In this document: in pieces, positions 50,903-60,642 of the stretch
Layout: each line of letters begins with the position of its first letter
How positions within the stretch are numbered: the first letter of the stretch is position 1
Source: Clostridia bacterium
Lineage (GTDB): Bacteria > Bacillota > Clostridia > Oscillospirales > Acutalibacteraceae
DNA length: 64,000 nt
Direction: 5' to 3'
Assembly: GCA_017513245.1 (NCBI GenBank)
Contig: JAFXGK010000010.1
Location: forward strand, 39,119 to 103,118
The notes under the pieces: model-generated
Database searches by the model: none
What the model saw: the letters and a program-made list of their open reading frames with translations, nothing else
Told to the model about the DNA's origin: nothing
Position numbers and translations under genes: made by a program

Positions 50903-53002
50903 TTGGTAAACAACATCGTAATCTTCACATTTGCCGGAGCGTTGCTCGCGCTCTTGTTTGCTCTTTACTGTGCAAAAAAGGTGCTAAAGTTTTCCGAAGG
51001 CACCGAACAGATGAGCAAAATCTCGGCATCCATTAAAAAGGGGGCTCGAGCCTATCTCAAGCGTCAGTATTCCGTAGTATCCGTATTCTTCATCGCAATG
51101 TTCGTAATCTTAGGCGTTATGGCATTCCTCGATATGCTGACCCCGTTCGTTCCCTTCGCCTTTATCTCGGGCGGACTTTTCTCGGGTCTTTCGGGCTTTA
51201 TCGGAATGACCATCGCCACCTCGTCCAACGCGCGTACGGCCAACGCCTGTCGTGAGGGTCTTGACCGCGGTCTTCGCGTCGCCTTCAGCGCAGGCAGCGT
51301 TATGGGCTTTACGGTGGTTGGCCTCGGACTTTTGGATATTTCCATTTGGTTCGCACTTTTAAAATACGTATTCAACCTGAGCGCGCCTGAAATCACCGCA
51401 GCAATGCTCACCTTCGGTATGGGCGCATCTTCGATGGCTCTGTTTGCGCGTGTCGGCGGCGGTATCTTCACCAAGGCGGCCGACGTTGGCGCAGACTTAG
51501 TCGGCAAGGTTGAAGCCGGCATCCCCGAGGATGACCCGCGCAACCCCGCCGTTATCGCCGATAACGTTGGCGACAACGTCGGCGACGTTGCAGGTATGGG
51601 AGCCGACCTTTACGAGTCGTACGTTGGCTCAATTATTTCCTGCTGCGCCTTAGGCGTTGCCGCTTTCGGCGGCTTTAAGGCTATGGCTCTGCCGCTTCTG
51701 CTGGCCTCTATCGGCATCGTCTGCTCGATTATCGGCAGTTTCCTCGTTCACACAAAGGAAAACGCAACCCAGAAAAATCTGCTTTCGTCCCTATCGCGCG
51801 GCACCAACTTCAGCGCTACCGCAATCGCTGTTATCTCGCTGCCGCTTGTTAATATGATTTTGGGCAACGGCATAACCGATTTTTCTCACGTTGGTTTTTA
51901 TTTCTCGATTCTTGCAGGCCTTTTAGGCGGTGTGCTTATCGGTAAAGCAACCGAATATTACACCTCCGATTCCTACAAACCCACCCGCAAGCTTGCAGGC
52001 AAGTCCGAAACCGGCTCGGCCACCATTATAATCGGCGGCCTCGGCCTCGGTATGATGTCTACCCTGCTTCCCATTATTATTGTTGCCGCTTGTATTCTCG
52101 TTGCCTACTTCGCAGCCGGCGGCTTTAAGATTACCAACGCCGACCAAGGACTTTACGGTATTGCCCTCGCAGCGGTTGGTATGCTTTCCACGCTCGGTAT
52201 CACCCTTGCCACCGATGCATACGGCCCCGTTGCAGATAACGCAGGCGGTATCGCCGAAATGGCAGGCCTGCCCGAAGAGGTTCGCAACCGCACCGATGCG
52301 CTCGACGCTCTCGGCAACACCACCGCCGCCACGGGCAAAGGCTTTGCAATCGGCTCGGCTGCTCTCACCGCGCTGGCCTTAATGGCGTCGTACATAGATA
52401 AGGTTAAGGAGTTCAACCCTCAAGCCGACCTCACCTTCGATATTATGAACCCCCGCGTTCTTATCGGTCTGTTTATCGGCGCGTGTCTTCCCTTCGTTTT
52501 CGCCGCCCTTACCATGGAGTCGGTCGGAAAGGCTGCCCAATCGGTAGTTAAGGAGGTTCGCCGACAGTTTAAGGAAATCACGGGTCTTATGGAGGGCAAG
52601 GGCGAACCCGACTACGCTTCCTGCGTTGACCTTTGTACCCGCGCCTCGCTCCGCGAGATGATTTTGCCCACCGTTGTTGCTATTATTACCCCCGTTATCG
52701 TTGGTATGATTCTCGGCTATCAGTCGGTAGTCGGTCTTCTGGCCGGCGCTACCGCCAGCGGTTTCCTGCTTGCAATTTATATGTCTAACGCAGGCGGCGC
52801 CTGGGACAACGCCAAGAAGCATATCGAGGGCGGAAACTTCGGCGGAAAGGGAAGCGACAACCACAAGGCTTCGGTTGTCGGCAACACCGTAGGCGACCCC
52901 TTTAAGGACACCTCCGGCCCTGCCATCAACATTCTTATCAAACTGCTTTCGATGGTTTCCATCGTATTTGCCGCGCTGGTTGTAAACTATAGCTTACTGT
53001 AA
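50903..53002 (+). CDS. hppA: Membrane-bound ion-pumping pyrophosphatase
   Basis: 699 aa, about 16 helices. PPi site [13 protein letters not shown] (near residue 192) and [17 protein letters not shown]; a second acidic site at [11 protein letters not shown] near the end. The [10 protein letters not shown] segment has Ala and Gly where K+-independent enzymes carry Lys, so this should be a K+-dependent, H+- or Na+-pumping type. It uses the PPi of biosynthesis to build ion gradient. TTG start at 50903 with AGGAGAG upstream. Confidence 0.95.
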   Translation: MVNNIVIFTFAGALLALLFALYCAKKVLKFSEGTEQMSKISASIKKGARAYLKRQYSVVSVFFIAMFVILGVMAFLDMLTPFVPFAFISGGLFSGLSGFIGMTIATSSNARTANACREGLDRGLRVAFSAGSVMGFTVVGLGLLDISIWFALLKYVFNLSAPEITAAMLTFGMGASSMALFARVGGGIFTKAADVGADLVGKVEAGIPEDDPRNPAVIADNVGDNVGDVAGMGADLYESYVGSIISCCALGVAAFGGFKAMALPLLLASIGIVCSIIGSFLVHTKENATQKNLLSSLSRGTNFSATAIAVISLPLVNMILGNGITDFSHVGFYFSILAGLLGGVLIGKATEYYTSDSYKPTRKLAGKSETGSATIIIGGLGLGMMSTLLPIIIVAACILVAYFAAGGFKITNADQGLYGIALAAVGMLSTLGITLATDAYGPVADNAGGIAEMAGLPEEVRNRTDALDALGNTTAATGKGFAIGSAALTALALMASYIDKVKEFNPQADLTFDIMNPRVLIGLFIGACLPFVFAALTMESVGKAAQSVVKEVRRQFKEITGLMEGKGEPDYASCVDLCTRASLREMILPTVVAIITPVIVGMILGYQSVVGLLAGATASGFLLAIYMSNAGGAWDNAKKHIEGGNFGGKGSDNHKASVVGNTVGDPFKDTSGPAINILIKLLSMVSIVFAALVVNYSLL

Positions 53003-53006
53003 CAGT

Positions 53007-53034
53007 AAAACCCTTCGGGATTCCGAAGGGTTTT
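53007..53034 (+). terminator. hppA terminator
   Basis: 12-bp stem AAAACCCTTCGG / CCGAAGGGTTTT, loop GATT, T run. Confidence 0.92.
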
Positions 53035-53106
53035 TTATTTTAAGAAAATCTTAATACAACAAATTCCTTTTAATGCTATAATAGTACCGTAAAGGAGTGT
53101 CGGCTT

Positions 53107-53787
53107 ATGAAAATTTTAATTGTTGACGACGAGAAGGATATTGCAGATCTTATTGACGTTATTTTAAAAAACGAGGGGTTTTCAACCATTAAATGTTATG
53201 ATCCCGAAACGGCTCTGCAGGAGGTTGAACAAAACGACGATATAGACCTTGCCCTGCTCGACGTTATGATGCCTAAAATCGACGGGTTTTCGCTCTGCGC
53301 CAAGATACGCGTGGACCACACGTATCCCATAATTATGCTTACCGCACGCGGCGAGGACGTAGACAAAATAACCGGCCTCACCATCGGAGCAGACGACTAC
53401 GTTACCAAGCCCTTTAATCCGCTCGAGCTTTTAGCAAGGATAAAGGCTCAGCTGCGTCGAGCCACCGCGTTTTCCTCGCAAAAGAACGGCACTCTCGTAT
53501 TGGGTGCGCTCTCGATAAACCGCGAAGAGCACACGGTACAGCTCTTTGATGAAACCGTTTCGCTCACCCCCACCGAATTTGAAATACTGTGGATGCTTTG
53601 TGAAAATGCAGGCCGCGTAGTGTCGTCGGAAACCATATTTGAAACGGTGTGGAAAGAGGACTACCTTGACAGCAACAACACCGTTATGGTGCACATACGG
53701 CGCATCCGCGAAAAGCTGCACGAGCCGCCGCGAAATCCTAAAATCATTAAAACAGTATGGGGAGTAGGTTATAAAATTGAAAAATAA
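53107..53787 (+). CDS. OmpR/VanR-family response regulator
   Basis: 226 aa. Receiver with acidic pocket ILIVDDEKDIA, phospho-acceptor LALLDVMMPKIDG (Asp near residue 56), Thr in IIMLTARGED and Lys in YVTKPFNP. A winged-helix output domain follows (LTPTEFEILWMLCENAGRVVSSETIFETVW). A TATAAT at 53077-53082 and palindromic TTAAGAAAATCTTAA at 53040-53055 lie upstream, possibly for autoregulation. Translation is coupled to the kinase gene. Confidence 0.92.
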   Translation: MKILIVDDEKDIADLIDVILKNEGFSTIKCYDPETALQEVEQNDDIDLALLDVMMPKIDGFSLCAKIRVDHTYPIIMLTARGEDVDKITGLTIGADDYVTKPFNPLELLARIKAQLRRATAFSSQKNGTLVLGALSINREEHTVQLFDETVSLTPTEFEILWMLCENAGRVVSSETIFETVWKEDYLDSNNTVMVHIRRIREKLHEPPRNPKIIKTVWGVGYKIEK

Positions 53788-54838
53788 TATTCTTAAACGC
53801 TATCTTACCATAATCGCAATTTACACGCTGTTTTATGCGCTGTTTTTGTTTTTTATTGCAATATTGTTTAACGGCATTTTTTTGGATTTGCTCTATAATT
53901 TTCTTTCCTACCGCTTATTCAGCGCCATAAACCATAATCGCGAAGCCGCAATTTTACTGGTGTACATAGTCGGCGTGCTTATAATCTCGGTAATTTACGT
54001 ATTTAAACTCAGTAAATATCTTGCTCTCGCCAGCCGCGCCATTACGGAGGATAACGACGCCGTTTTCGGCCCCGTTTGTCCCGAGGAGTTGAGGGATTTT
54101 GACAGACAGCTTAAGGAATTTAAATACAACCTCAAAGAAAACGAGCGTGCGCGCGCCATTGCCGAACAGCAGAAAAACGACCTCGTAGTATACCTTGCTC
54201 ATGACCTTAAGACTCCGCTTACCTCCATAATCGGCTACCTGAGCCTTTTAGAGGAATCGCCCGACCTGCCGACCGAATACCGCGCAAAATACACCGGCAT
54301 AGCGCTCGATAAGGCCTACCGACTGGAAACTCTTATAAACGAATTCTTTGAAATAACCCGACTGAACCTGCAGACCATACCCACCAATCACGCTCCGGTT
54401 AATCTTACCATTCTTTTAACCCAAATAAGCACCGAGTTTTTCCCAATGCTTGAGGAAAAAGGGATAGAGCTTGTAAACGACGTGGAGGAGGAACTGCTGA
54501 TTTCGGCCGACGCGGATAAGCTGGCGCGGGTTTTTGATAATCTTTTCAGAAACGCCGTAAATTACAGCGCTTCAAACACGGTAATCACCTGCTCGGCCCA
54601 CAGGCGAGAGGGATTTATTGAAATAAGCGTTAAAAACCAGGGGGAAACCATTCCGCCCGAGAAACTGTGCCGTATTTTCGATAAGTTTTACCGCCTTGAT
54701 TCCTCGCGCGCATCATCCACGGGCGGTTCGGGGCTGGGACTTGCGATTGCAAAGCAGTTGGTTGAACTGCACGGCGGTAATATTTCGGTTCAAAGCATTC
54801 GCGGCGAAACCGTTTTCACGGTTACGCTGCCGCTTTAA
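53777..54838 (+). CDS. VanS-like sensor histidine kinase
   Basis: 353 aa. Two membrane helices (about residues 12-38 and 57-78) with a short outside loop, HisKA with YLAHDLKTPLTSIIGYL (His near 143), then ATP-binding N box DNLFRNAVNYS and G box GGSGLGLAIAK. TTG start at 53777, overlapping the regulator stop by 11 bases. The pair resembles VanRS-type envelope sensors, but no vanHAX genes are near, so glycopeptide resistance is not implied. Confidence 0.9.
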   Translation: MKNNILKRYLTIIAIYTLFYALFLFFIAILFNGIFLDLLYNFLSYRLFSAINHNREAAILLVYIVGVLIISVIYVFKLSKYLALASRAITEDNDAVFGPVCPEELRDFDRQLKEFKYNLKENERARAIAEQQKNDLVVYLAHDLKTPLTSIIGYLSLLEESPDLPTEYRAKYTGIALDKAYRLETLINEFFEITRLNLQTIPTNHAPVNLTILLTQISTEFFPMLEEKGIELVNDVEEELLISADADKLARVFDNLFRNAVNYSASNTVITCSAHRREGFIEISVKNQGETIPPEKLCRIFDKFYRLDSSRASSTGGSGLGLAIAKQLVELHGGNISVQSIRGETVFTVTLPL

Positions 54839-54894
54839 TAAAACCTTAAGAAAGCCTAAAGGCAACGTTAAAGCAACCGCTCTTAAAATACCGT

Positions 54895-54929
54895 AAAATG
54901 CTTCTATCAAAACCTGATAGGAGCATTTT
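54895..54929 (+). terminator. Terminator hairpin whose 3' arm contains the next gene's ribosome site
   Basis: 15-bp stem AAAATGCTTCTATCA / TGATAGGAGCATTTT (one G-U pair), 5-base loop, then T run to the ATG at 54932. AGGAG at 54919-54923, 8 bases before that ATG, lies in the 3' arm. Confidence 0.85.
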
Positions 54930-54931
54930 TT

Positions 54932-55735
54932 ATGAAAAAGAAAAAAGCCGCCGCTTTAAGGCTTATATGCCTTCTGCTGGCAACAACAATCTGCTGCGTC
55001 ACCGTTTTTTTACTCTCCTGCGACAAGGATGACACGCCCTCTTCGTCAAGCGAAATTTCGAGCGAGAGCCTTTCGGCCGCACGCACAAAAATCGCCGCCT
55101 TCGCAAAAGAGAAAAAGCTCGACCCCAAGGGTTATCCGTCCGAGCTCGTTGAACTTTTGGCCGTAAACCCCGATGCCGAAAACTTTGTGCTTAACTATCC
55201 CCTTTTAAAGGATTCGTCACCCGTAATCGACCTTATAGAGCACAAGAACTCCCGTTTTGTACCGCTGTTTTTTCAGTGGGACGAGCGCTGGGGGTACCAT
55301 GAATACGCGGGCGAACTTTTCGGCCTTTCGGGGTGTGGTCCGACCTGTCTTTCAATGGTGTGCGTCTTCCTTTTGGGCGACACCCGACTGAACCCGAAGT
55401 TCATTGCGGAATTCAGCAAATCGCACGGTTACTGCGTTGACGGAAACGGCAGCTCGTGGGAGCTAATATCAAAAGGCGGAAGACGTCTCGGACTCGACGT
55501 TATTGAAATACCGTTAGATGAAAACCGTATGATTCGCAACCTTGAGGTCGGAAATCCGATAATATGCGTAATGGGGCCCGGCGATTTTACCTCAAGCGGT
55601 CATTTTATAGTAATTACCGGTTATGAGGACGGGAAGTTTAAAATTAACGACCCCAACAGTGCCGCCCGCTCTGAAAGGACTTGGGAATATAGTCAAATCA
55701 AGGACCAGATTAAAAACCTCTGGGTGTGCAGATAG
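54932..55735 (+). CDS. C39-like cysteine-peptidase lipoprotein
   Basis: 267 aa. Signal peptide with FLLSC lipobox (Cys near 30), Ser-rich linker, helical segment, then a papain-like C39_2 domain: FFQWDERWGYHEYAG, SGCGPTCLSM (catalytic Cys), SGHFIVITG (His) and KINDPNS (Asp). Likely cleaves peptides outside the membrane or remodels the envelope. It directly follows the VanRS-like genes and is probably their target, controlled in part by the leader hairpin that hides its ribosome site. Confidence 0.85.
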   Translation: MKKKKAAALRLICLLLATTICCVTVFLLSCDKDDTPSSSSEISSESLSAARTKIAAFAKEKKLDPKGYPSELVELLAVNPDAENFVLNYPLLKDSSPVIDLIEHKNSRFVPLFFQWDERWGYHEYAGELFGLSGCGPTCLSMVCVFLLGDTRLNPKFIAEFSKSHGYCVDGNGSSWELISKGGRRLGLDVIEIPLDENRMIRNLEVGNPIICVMGPGDFTSSGHFIVITGYEDGKFKINDPNSAARSERTWEYSQIKDQIKNLWVCR

Positions 55736-55767
55736 AAAACACCTCTGTCGATTGACAGAGGTGTTTT
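55736..55767. terminator. Bidirectional terminator between the peptidase and AEC genes
   Basis: 14-bp stem AAAACACCTCTGTC / GACAGAGGTGTTTT, loop GATT. Confidence 0.92.
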
Positions 55768-55780
55768 ATTTATGGTATAT

Positions 55781-56719
55781 TTAATAAAGTTTAAGAAGCA
55801 GGGCCGTAAGCGGCATCGACAGCAGCGAAAGCAAGGTGCTTATCGGCACGAGCACACCCGACACCTCGGTATCACCGTCGAACATTTCGGCAAACATACT
55901 CGTAGAGGTTGCCGACGGGGTTGCCGCCGCGATAAACACTACCGTTGCCACGACCGTATTTGTATAAATATCGGTAACGGCCAAGGCCTTCAGCACCAAA
56001 AAGACAAGCGCCGGACAGAGTAAATGGCGCAGGGCCAGCGTAAACCATATGTTGCCGCGCGAGAGCACCTTTTTATAGTTGGCGCTTGCGGCGTGGAAGC
56101 CGACCACCATCATCGAAAGCGGAGCCACAAGGCCCTTTAGCATATCGATTGCCGAAACTGCCACCTCCGGCACATAGCGATTGGCCGGTGTAAAGAAAAG
56201 CACAAGGCCCGTCGCCATCGCGATGATAACGGGGTTTTTAACTATCTTGGCAGGACGCATATATTTTGCATCGCGGGTGTAGATAAAGCAACCGAGCGTC
56301 CACATAAGCAGGTTAAACGCTACGTTAAAGACGGTTGCGAATATTACCGCTTTACTGCCGAGCAACAGTTCAATCAGCGGAATACCCATATAGCCTGCAT
56401 TGGCAAACACAACCGAAAACTGAAGCGTTCTTTTAACCTTTTCTTCGCCGCCTATTATAAAGGTTACGAAGAAGAAGGCTATCATAACTCCCATTGCCAG
56501 CAGGAACGTCACCGCTATATCCCCGAGCAACTTTTTTTCGAACTCGCGAATAAACGGAGATATCATCATGGCAGGGGTGGCTATATAAAGCACAAGTTTT
56601 GACAACCCGTTTGCAAAACTCTTTTCCCCGTGAAGAACTCGACTCATTATAACGCCGGGGATGAGCATTAACATCAAAAGCAACACGTTGCTGAACAACG
56701 TTCCTATATCTATAAGCAC
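55781..56719 (-). CDS. AEC-family transporter
   Basis: 312 aa, about ten helices in two similar halves. MLIPGVIMSRV, LYIATPAMMISPF and FANAGYMGIPLIELLLG fit the auxin-efflux-carrier family of secondary transporters, which move organic acids such as malate or malonate in bacteria. GTG start at 56719 with GAAGG upstream. Single gene; the substrate is unknown. Confidence 0.85.
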   Translation of the reverse strand: MLIDIGTLFSNVLLLMLMLIPGVIMSRVLHGEKSFANGLSKLVLYIATPAMMISPFIREFEKKLLGDIAVTFLLAMGVMIAFFFVTFIIGGEEKVKRTLQFSVVFANAGYMGIPLIELLLGSKAVIFATVFNVAFNLLMWTLGCFIYTRDAKYMRPAKIVKNPVIIAMATGLVLFFTPANRYVPEVAVSAIDMLKGLVAPLSMMVVGFHAASANYKKVLSRGNIWFTLALRHLLCPALVFLVLKALAVTDIYTNTVVATVVFIAAATPSATSTSMFAEMFDGDTEVSGVLVPISTLLSLLSMPLTALLLKLY

Positions 56720-56743
56720 TTTAAAACCTTCTTTCGATTGCTT

Positions 56744-56772
56744 ATTTTAACACACAAAATTCATTTAGTAAA
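56744..56772 (-). promoter_or_regulatory. AEC transporter promoter
   Basis: Minus-strand TTTACT (56772-56767), 17 bp, TAAAAT (56749-56744). Confidence 0.55.
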
Positions 56773-56789
56773 TAGAAAAGAGGAAAAAT

Positions 56790-57464
56790 ATGACTCGTCT
56801 TGTTTTTTGCGACCTCGACGGCACTCTGCTCTCAAGCGGCCGTGACCGACTGCCGGGGGTCGTGCTGTCGGAAATCAAGCGCATAACCGACAAGGGAATA
56901 TATTTTTGCATAGCCAGCGGACGACCCTACAGTCAGCTGAAATCCCTGCTCGGTGAGCATTATCGACGCGTGGTTTTCATCTGCCTTGACGGCGCTATTA
57001 CCATGCACCGCGACTGCGTTCTCGGCAAGCATCCGCTTGCCCGTCCCGAAGAGCTTTTGGGATATGCCGACGCTACCCTTTTCTGCCGCGGCGGCGAAAC
57101 CGAAATTTCGGCCGCTCTTGCCGCTGCCCGAATAACCGAGGCTATAAACCGCGCAGGCGGAGAGGTGCTCAAAATCGCCCTTCACGGCAAGAAAGCCAAC
57201 AGCGGTTTTGCGCGTCTTTGCTACGAGGGCGGAGGCATTTACGAATACGTTCAAAACGGAGTTGATAAAGGAACCGCCGCAAAAGCCCTTTGCGAAAAGC
57301 TTCGCATCGACCCTTCAAATACGGCCGCGCTCGGTGACGGCGAAAACGATATCCCCCTGCTGCGGTTTGCGGGCAAAGCTTTCCGTATGCCGCAATCGCA
57401 TCGTGCCTTAGCCGATTTAGGGTTTCCCGTTTGCGAGAGTGAAAAATTTTTATCTATGTTTTAA
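56790..57464 (+). CDS. HAD-superfamily phosphatase (Cof-like, short)
   Basis: 224 aa. Motif I FCDLDGTLL (nucleophile Asp near 8), motif II SGRP, motif III Lys in DKGTAAKALCEKL and motif IV GDGENDIPLL. This is the type IIB (Cof) layout, but the cap domain is shorter than in usual 260-280 aa members. It dephosphorylates small phosphorylated metabolites in the cytoplasm. Confidence 0.88.
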   Translation: MTRLVFCDLDGTLLSSGRDRLPGVVLSEIKRITDKGIYFCIASGRPYSQLKSLLGEHYRRVVFICLDGAITMHRDCVLGKHPLARPEELLGYADATLFCRGGETEISAALAAARITEAINRAGGEVLKIALHGKKANSGFARLCYEGGGIYEYVQNGVDKGTAAKALCEKLRIDPSNTAALGDGENDIPLLRFAGKAFRMPQSHRALADLGFPVCESEKFLSMF

Positions 57465-57470
57465 AGCAAA

Positions 57471-57500
57471 AAGCACCCAAGAAATCTTGGGTGCTTTTAT
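57471..57500. terminator. Bidirectional terminator after the HAD gene
   Basis: 14-bp stem AAAAGCACCCAAGA / TCTTGGGTGCTTTT, 2-base loop; also ends the convergent ABC operon. Confidence 0.92.
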
Positions 57501-59063
57501 TTATGCTACTGCGGGAACTTCTTTGTCTGCGGCGACATCGGCGAGATAGGTGAGTATCTTTTCCATATTGGTGGTGGAAATGAAGCCGATGGGAGCCGAA
57601 TCAACCTCGACGTAATAGCGGCGGTCGTTATGCTTGCAGAAGCTAACGGTTGTGGTGCCGCCCTCAACTCTTTCGGCCGTAACCGTAAGGGTCGGGGTAA
57701 GGCGAAGTCGATCGAGCGTTATCTCGTTGCACTCGACAACGAGATGCTGATAGAAGTTCTGGAAGTTTTGAGCGGTTATTTTTTTGCCGCCTATCGATAC
57801 CTCGAGAACCGACTCCTCCTCTTCGGTTTCCTCGGTATAGGAAATATCGAAGGCATAGGTGTCGCTTGCCGTCTTGAAGGTCATTTTCTTAAAGTCGGAA
57901 ATAACCTCAATAAAGGTAAGATTGTTGGCAAATGCCGTATCGGGGAACTCGGCAAACGGCAGGAAACTGTTTGCAACCTTAAAGATTACATCCTCCTTGC
58001 CCGTAACGATAACGGCAAAGTACGAATCATCGTATCGCGAGGCAATAAGTTCTACCTTCTTGTTGCCATACTCGATGGTAAGCTTGACGTCGGGCGAATT
58101 AAGGCGGTAGTCCTTAAGGTCGGCCGCGGTCGGATAATACTTATATGCCTCGGCGGCGGTAAGTCCGCTTGCGGCTATGTCGAGCAGTCCGCCTACGTTG
58201 GCGGTGTCGGCGTAGCGGCGGCAGGGCGATACCATAATATAATCGTTATAATTTCCTCCGTCCTCACTCTCGTTAGTTATAAACTGAAGAGTATGGGCGA
58301 AGTTCTTACCCGAGAGGGTTATTTTGTCGAAGGACGCGAGTTTATCGTCGACAAAATAGTCCATCGTTTCGCCGTCTACGGTGGCTCCCGCTATTGCAAA
58401 GCTCGTTGCCATCGATTCGTCGGTTGCCGCAAAATCGGCCGCCGTTTCGATGCTTATAAGGTAAATCTTATCGTCTACCGTTGCGTAAACGCCGCTGTGC
58501 GACGGAGTTTCGCTTCCGATGATAAGGGTCTTGTCGTCCTCGGAGCTGTAGCCCTTCATCTCGATTTTATACTGAGGAGCGGAAAAGCCGTAGTCGGCGC
58601 CCTCCTCGCGCTCGATGGTTCGGGTGGCATAAAGCGAAAACGCCGAATCGAGCATTTGGCTTATCATGGTGGTTTCGGTAAAGGAGGGGTCGATGCCGTC
58701 GATTCGCCACTTTATCTCGGTTACCTTCTCCCCGTTTTCATCGGTGGTTTCGGTAAGGGTTGAAAGATAGGTGGACACCGACTCCTTACGGGTGAGTGTT
58801 ACCTGCTTTATCTTTTCGGGGGCGATAGACGTAACGGGTATGTTTTCAACCTCGATTGTATCGTTCTTTTTGGGAACCAGCTTAATCACGGCAAAAATTG
58901 AGCCGCAGATGATAAGCATTGCCGCCGCAAGGGCGATTATCTTTGCCGCCGAGCCTTTTTTCTTCTTGGGCTTTTTTTGCTGCGTCTTGGTGGGGGAGGT
59001 CGCAAATATGGTGGACTCTTCCTCCTCGACTATATCGATTTTTTCTTCTTCGAAGGAACTCAT
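57501..59063 (-). CDS. DUF4340-domain membrane protein
   Basis: 520 aa from the ATG at 59063, which overlaps the upstream stop (ATGA) and has GGAGGAG 7 bases before it. Acidic cytoplasmic N-terminus, one helix (about 44-63), then a large external part with repeated DUF4340 units (IKQVTLTRKESVSTYL, IKWRIDGIDPSFTETTMISQML, TLIIGSETPSHSGVYATVDDKIYLI). Such proteins accompany GldG-like ABC systems. Role unknown; perhaps a cell-surface partner of the transporter. Confidence 0.82.
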   Translation of the reverse strand: MSSFEEEKIDIVEEEESTIFATSPTKTQQKKPKKKKGSAAKIIALAAAMLIICGSIFAVIKLVPKKNDTIEVENIPVTSIAPEKIKQVTLTRKESVSTYLSTLTETTDENGEKVTEIKWRIDGIDPSFTETTMISQMLDSAFSLYATRTIEREEGADYGFSAPQYKIEMKGYSSEDDKTLIIGSETPSHSGVYATVDDKIYLISIETAADFAATDESMATSFAIAGATVDGETMDYFVDDKLASFDKITLSGKNFAHTLQFITNESEDGGNYNDYIMVSPCRRYADTANVGGLLDIAASGLTAAEAYKYYPTAADLKDYRLNSPDVKLTIEYGNKKVELIASRYDDSYFAVIVTGKEDVIFKVANSFLPFAEFPDTAFANNLTFIEVISDFKKMTFKTASDTYAFDISYTEETEEEESVLEVSIGGKKITAQNFQNFYQHLVVECNEITLDRLRLTPTLTVTAERVEGGTTTVSFCKHNDRRYYVEVDSAPIGFISTTNMEKILTYLADVAADKEVPAVA

Positions 59064-60628
59064 CGTCTGCTCCTCCTCAGCCATACAAAGATACCGGCGC
59101 CCATAATAAGGATGGGCAGAACAAATACGAACAATACGCGAACAAACTTAACGGCGCTGAGTGACGGGGGAGAAAAAGCGTGGTTTTCCACTATCTTCTG
59201 GTCGAAGAAGATGTCGCTTGCGTCACGTCCGCAGGCCTCGTTAATCACTGCAAGCACGCTGTTTACGTTGCCAACGTCGTTAAACTGCTTCCAATCGGCC
59301 GAGAGGAAGTTGGCGCTTGCGCAAACGTACACGCCGCTTGACTTGGCGCCGAGGTCGGCCTCGTATACGGTGTCGTGGGTGTAGATTGCGAATGCAAAGG
59401 ACTCTTTCTTATCGGTCGAGGAGGGAGTCCAGTTTGCGATTTCGGCCATGGGTGCCGCAACGGAGGTGTCGGCAGTGGTGAAAAGCACGTTTGCCACGCG
59501 GTTGCCGAAGGTTGTATAAGCGGCCTGCATGGGGGTAATGTTGCTCGCAACATACATACTGTTGTCGCCGTTAATGGTTGCGGTATAGTCGGTTTTCTTG
59601 TTGGTTAAAAACGCGGTGGTGGGCCCAAAATAATTCTGGTAAGCATCGTCGGTTTCGTAGACTATCTTACCGTCCTGAAGCTCTGCGCCCCATTCGGCGA
59701 GGAAGGCATAAAGATTGGGGAAGCCGGTTTTTGTGCCGTCACAGAAAACGAGCAGGTTTTTGCCCTTTTCTCCGCCGTTTTCGAGGAATTTTTCAATTAC
59801 CTCGATTTCACTTGCGGCAAGGTCCTTCTGCGGAGCAACGAGAGCGATGATATCAGCCTCTTTCGGAATTTCCTTGAGTATTGCATCCTTAACCTCTACC
59901 ACCTCGTAGTTGTTAAGCTCAAGGGTGGAAAGCATGGTTTCAAATGCGCCATCCTTGCTGTGGCCCGAAAGCAGCGCCAGCGTGTTGGATTTTTCGCTGG
60001 TGGCCGAGTAAATAGCGCTGGTAAGCGCGGTCTCGAGGTTGGAACTGGCTATGCTATAAAGGCCGCCGTATGCGGCATAGCCGTTGGGATCCTCAAGGGT
60101 GTACATATCGGTAAACGAAATAACGCGCGCATTGGTTATTTCCTTGCCCTCGGCATTCTTAAAGGTACAGTAAACCAGAATGTCACCGTAGTAGAGCGAG
60201 GTGTCGGGCACGATGGCGGAAACCTTGCTGAAGGCGGCGGTATCGGGGTCTACGTATTCGATGGTGATTTTATTGTTGTAGCGATGATACTGGTCGAGCA
60301 GAAGTTGGGTCTGCTTGAAGAAATCGGTATCGGCCTGGGTCTGGTAAACCTCCTGCGCGTAGGTGCCCATTACGTTGCCTACGTAGCCGCTTTCGGTTGC
60401 GCAAACGACAATGTTAATCTTCTTGTCAATACCCTCGATATACTCGGCGTTTTCCTCGGAAATGGAATTAGCCTTGGTTACCGACAGGTCGATATCGGTG
60501 GGGAAACGCTCGGCTAAAACGGTGGCGAGTACGTTTACTCCCACAACGATTACGAGCACGATGGCGATAAGGGCGGCGTTATAGGCGCCGTGCTTTAATA
60601 AAAACTGGTTCTTAATTTTATTATTCAT
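59060..60628 (-). CDS. GldG-like ABC transporter auxiliary protein
   Basis: 522 aa from the ATG at 60628 (AGGAGG upstream). N-terminal helix (about 15-38), a large outside domain (KINIVVCATESGYV, LLDQYHRYNNKITIEYVDPD, LALLSGHSKDGAFETMLSTLELNNYEVVEV) of the ABC-auxiliary/GldG family and a C-terminal helix (about 498-518). It ends in Arg-rich sequence overlapping the DUF4340 gene by 4 bases. Confidence 0.85.
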   Translation of the reverse strand: MNNKIKNQFLLKHGAYNAALIAIVLVIVVGVNVLATVLAERFPTDIDLSVTKANSISEENAEYIEGIDKKINIVVCATESGYVGNVMGTYAQEVYQTQADTDFFKQTQLLLDQYHRYNNKITIEYVDPDTAAFSKVSAIVPDTSLYYGDILVYCTFKNAEGKEITNARVISFTDMYTLEDPNGYAAYGGLYSIASSNLETALTSAIYSATSEKSNTLALLSGHSKDGAFETMLSTLELNNYEVVEVKDAILKEIPKEADIIALVAPQKDLAASEIEVIEKFLENGGEKGKNLLVFCDGTKTGFPNLYAFLAEWGAELQDGKIVYETDDAYQNYFGPTTAFLTNKKTDYTATINGDNSMYVASNITPMQAAYTTFGNRVANVLFTTADTSVAAPMAEIANWTPSSTDKKESFAFAIYTHDTVYEADLGAKSSGVYVCASANFLSADWKQFNDVGNVNSVLAVINEACGRDASDIFFDQKIVENHAFSPPSLSAVKFVRVLFVFVLPILIMGAGIFVWLRRSRR

Positions 60629-60642
60629 CCTGTCTCGCCTCC

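Noticed and set aside
53107-55735. Glycopeptide-resistance operon
   Set aside because: Only VanRS-like regulators and a C39-like peptidase are present; no vanH, ligase or vanX genes.
57630-58763. Long open frame on the plus strand (377 codons) opposite the DUF4340 gene
   Set aside because: It is antisense to a coupled operon gene with good RBS and domain match, has no RBS and no recognisable protein. Similar long antisense frames at 37706-38854 and 18375-19472 were dropped for the same reason.
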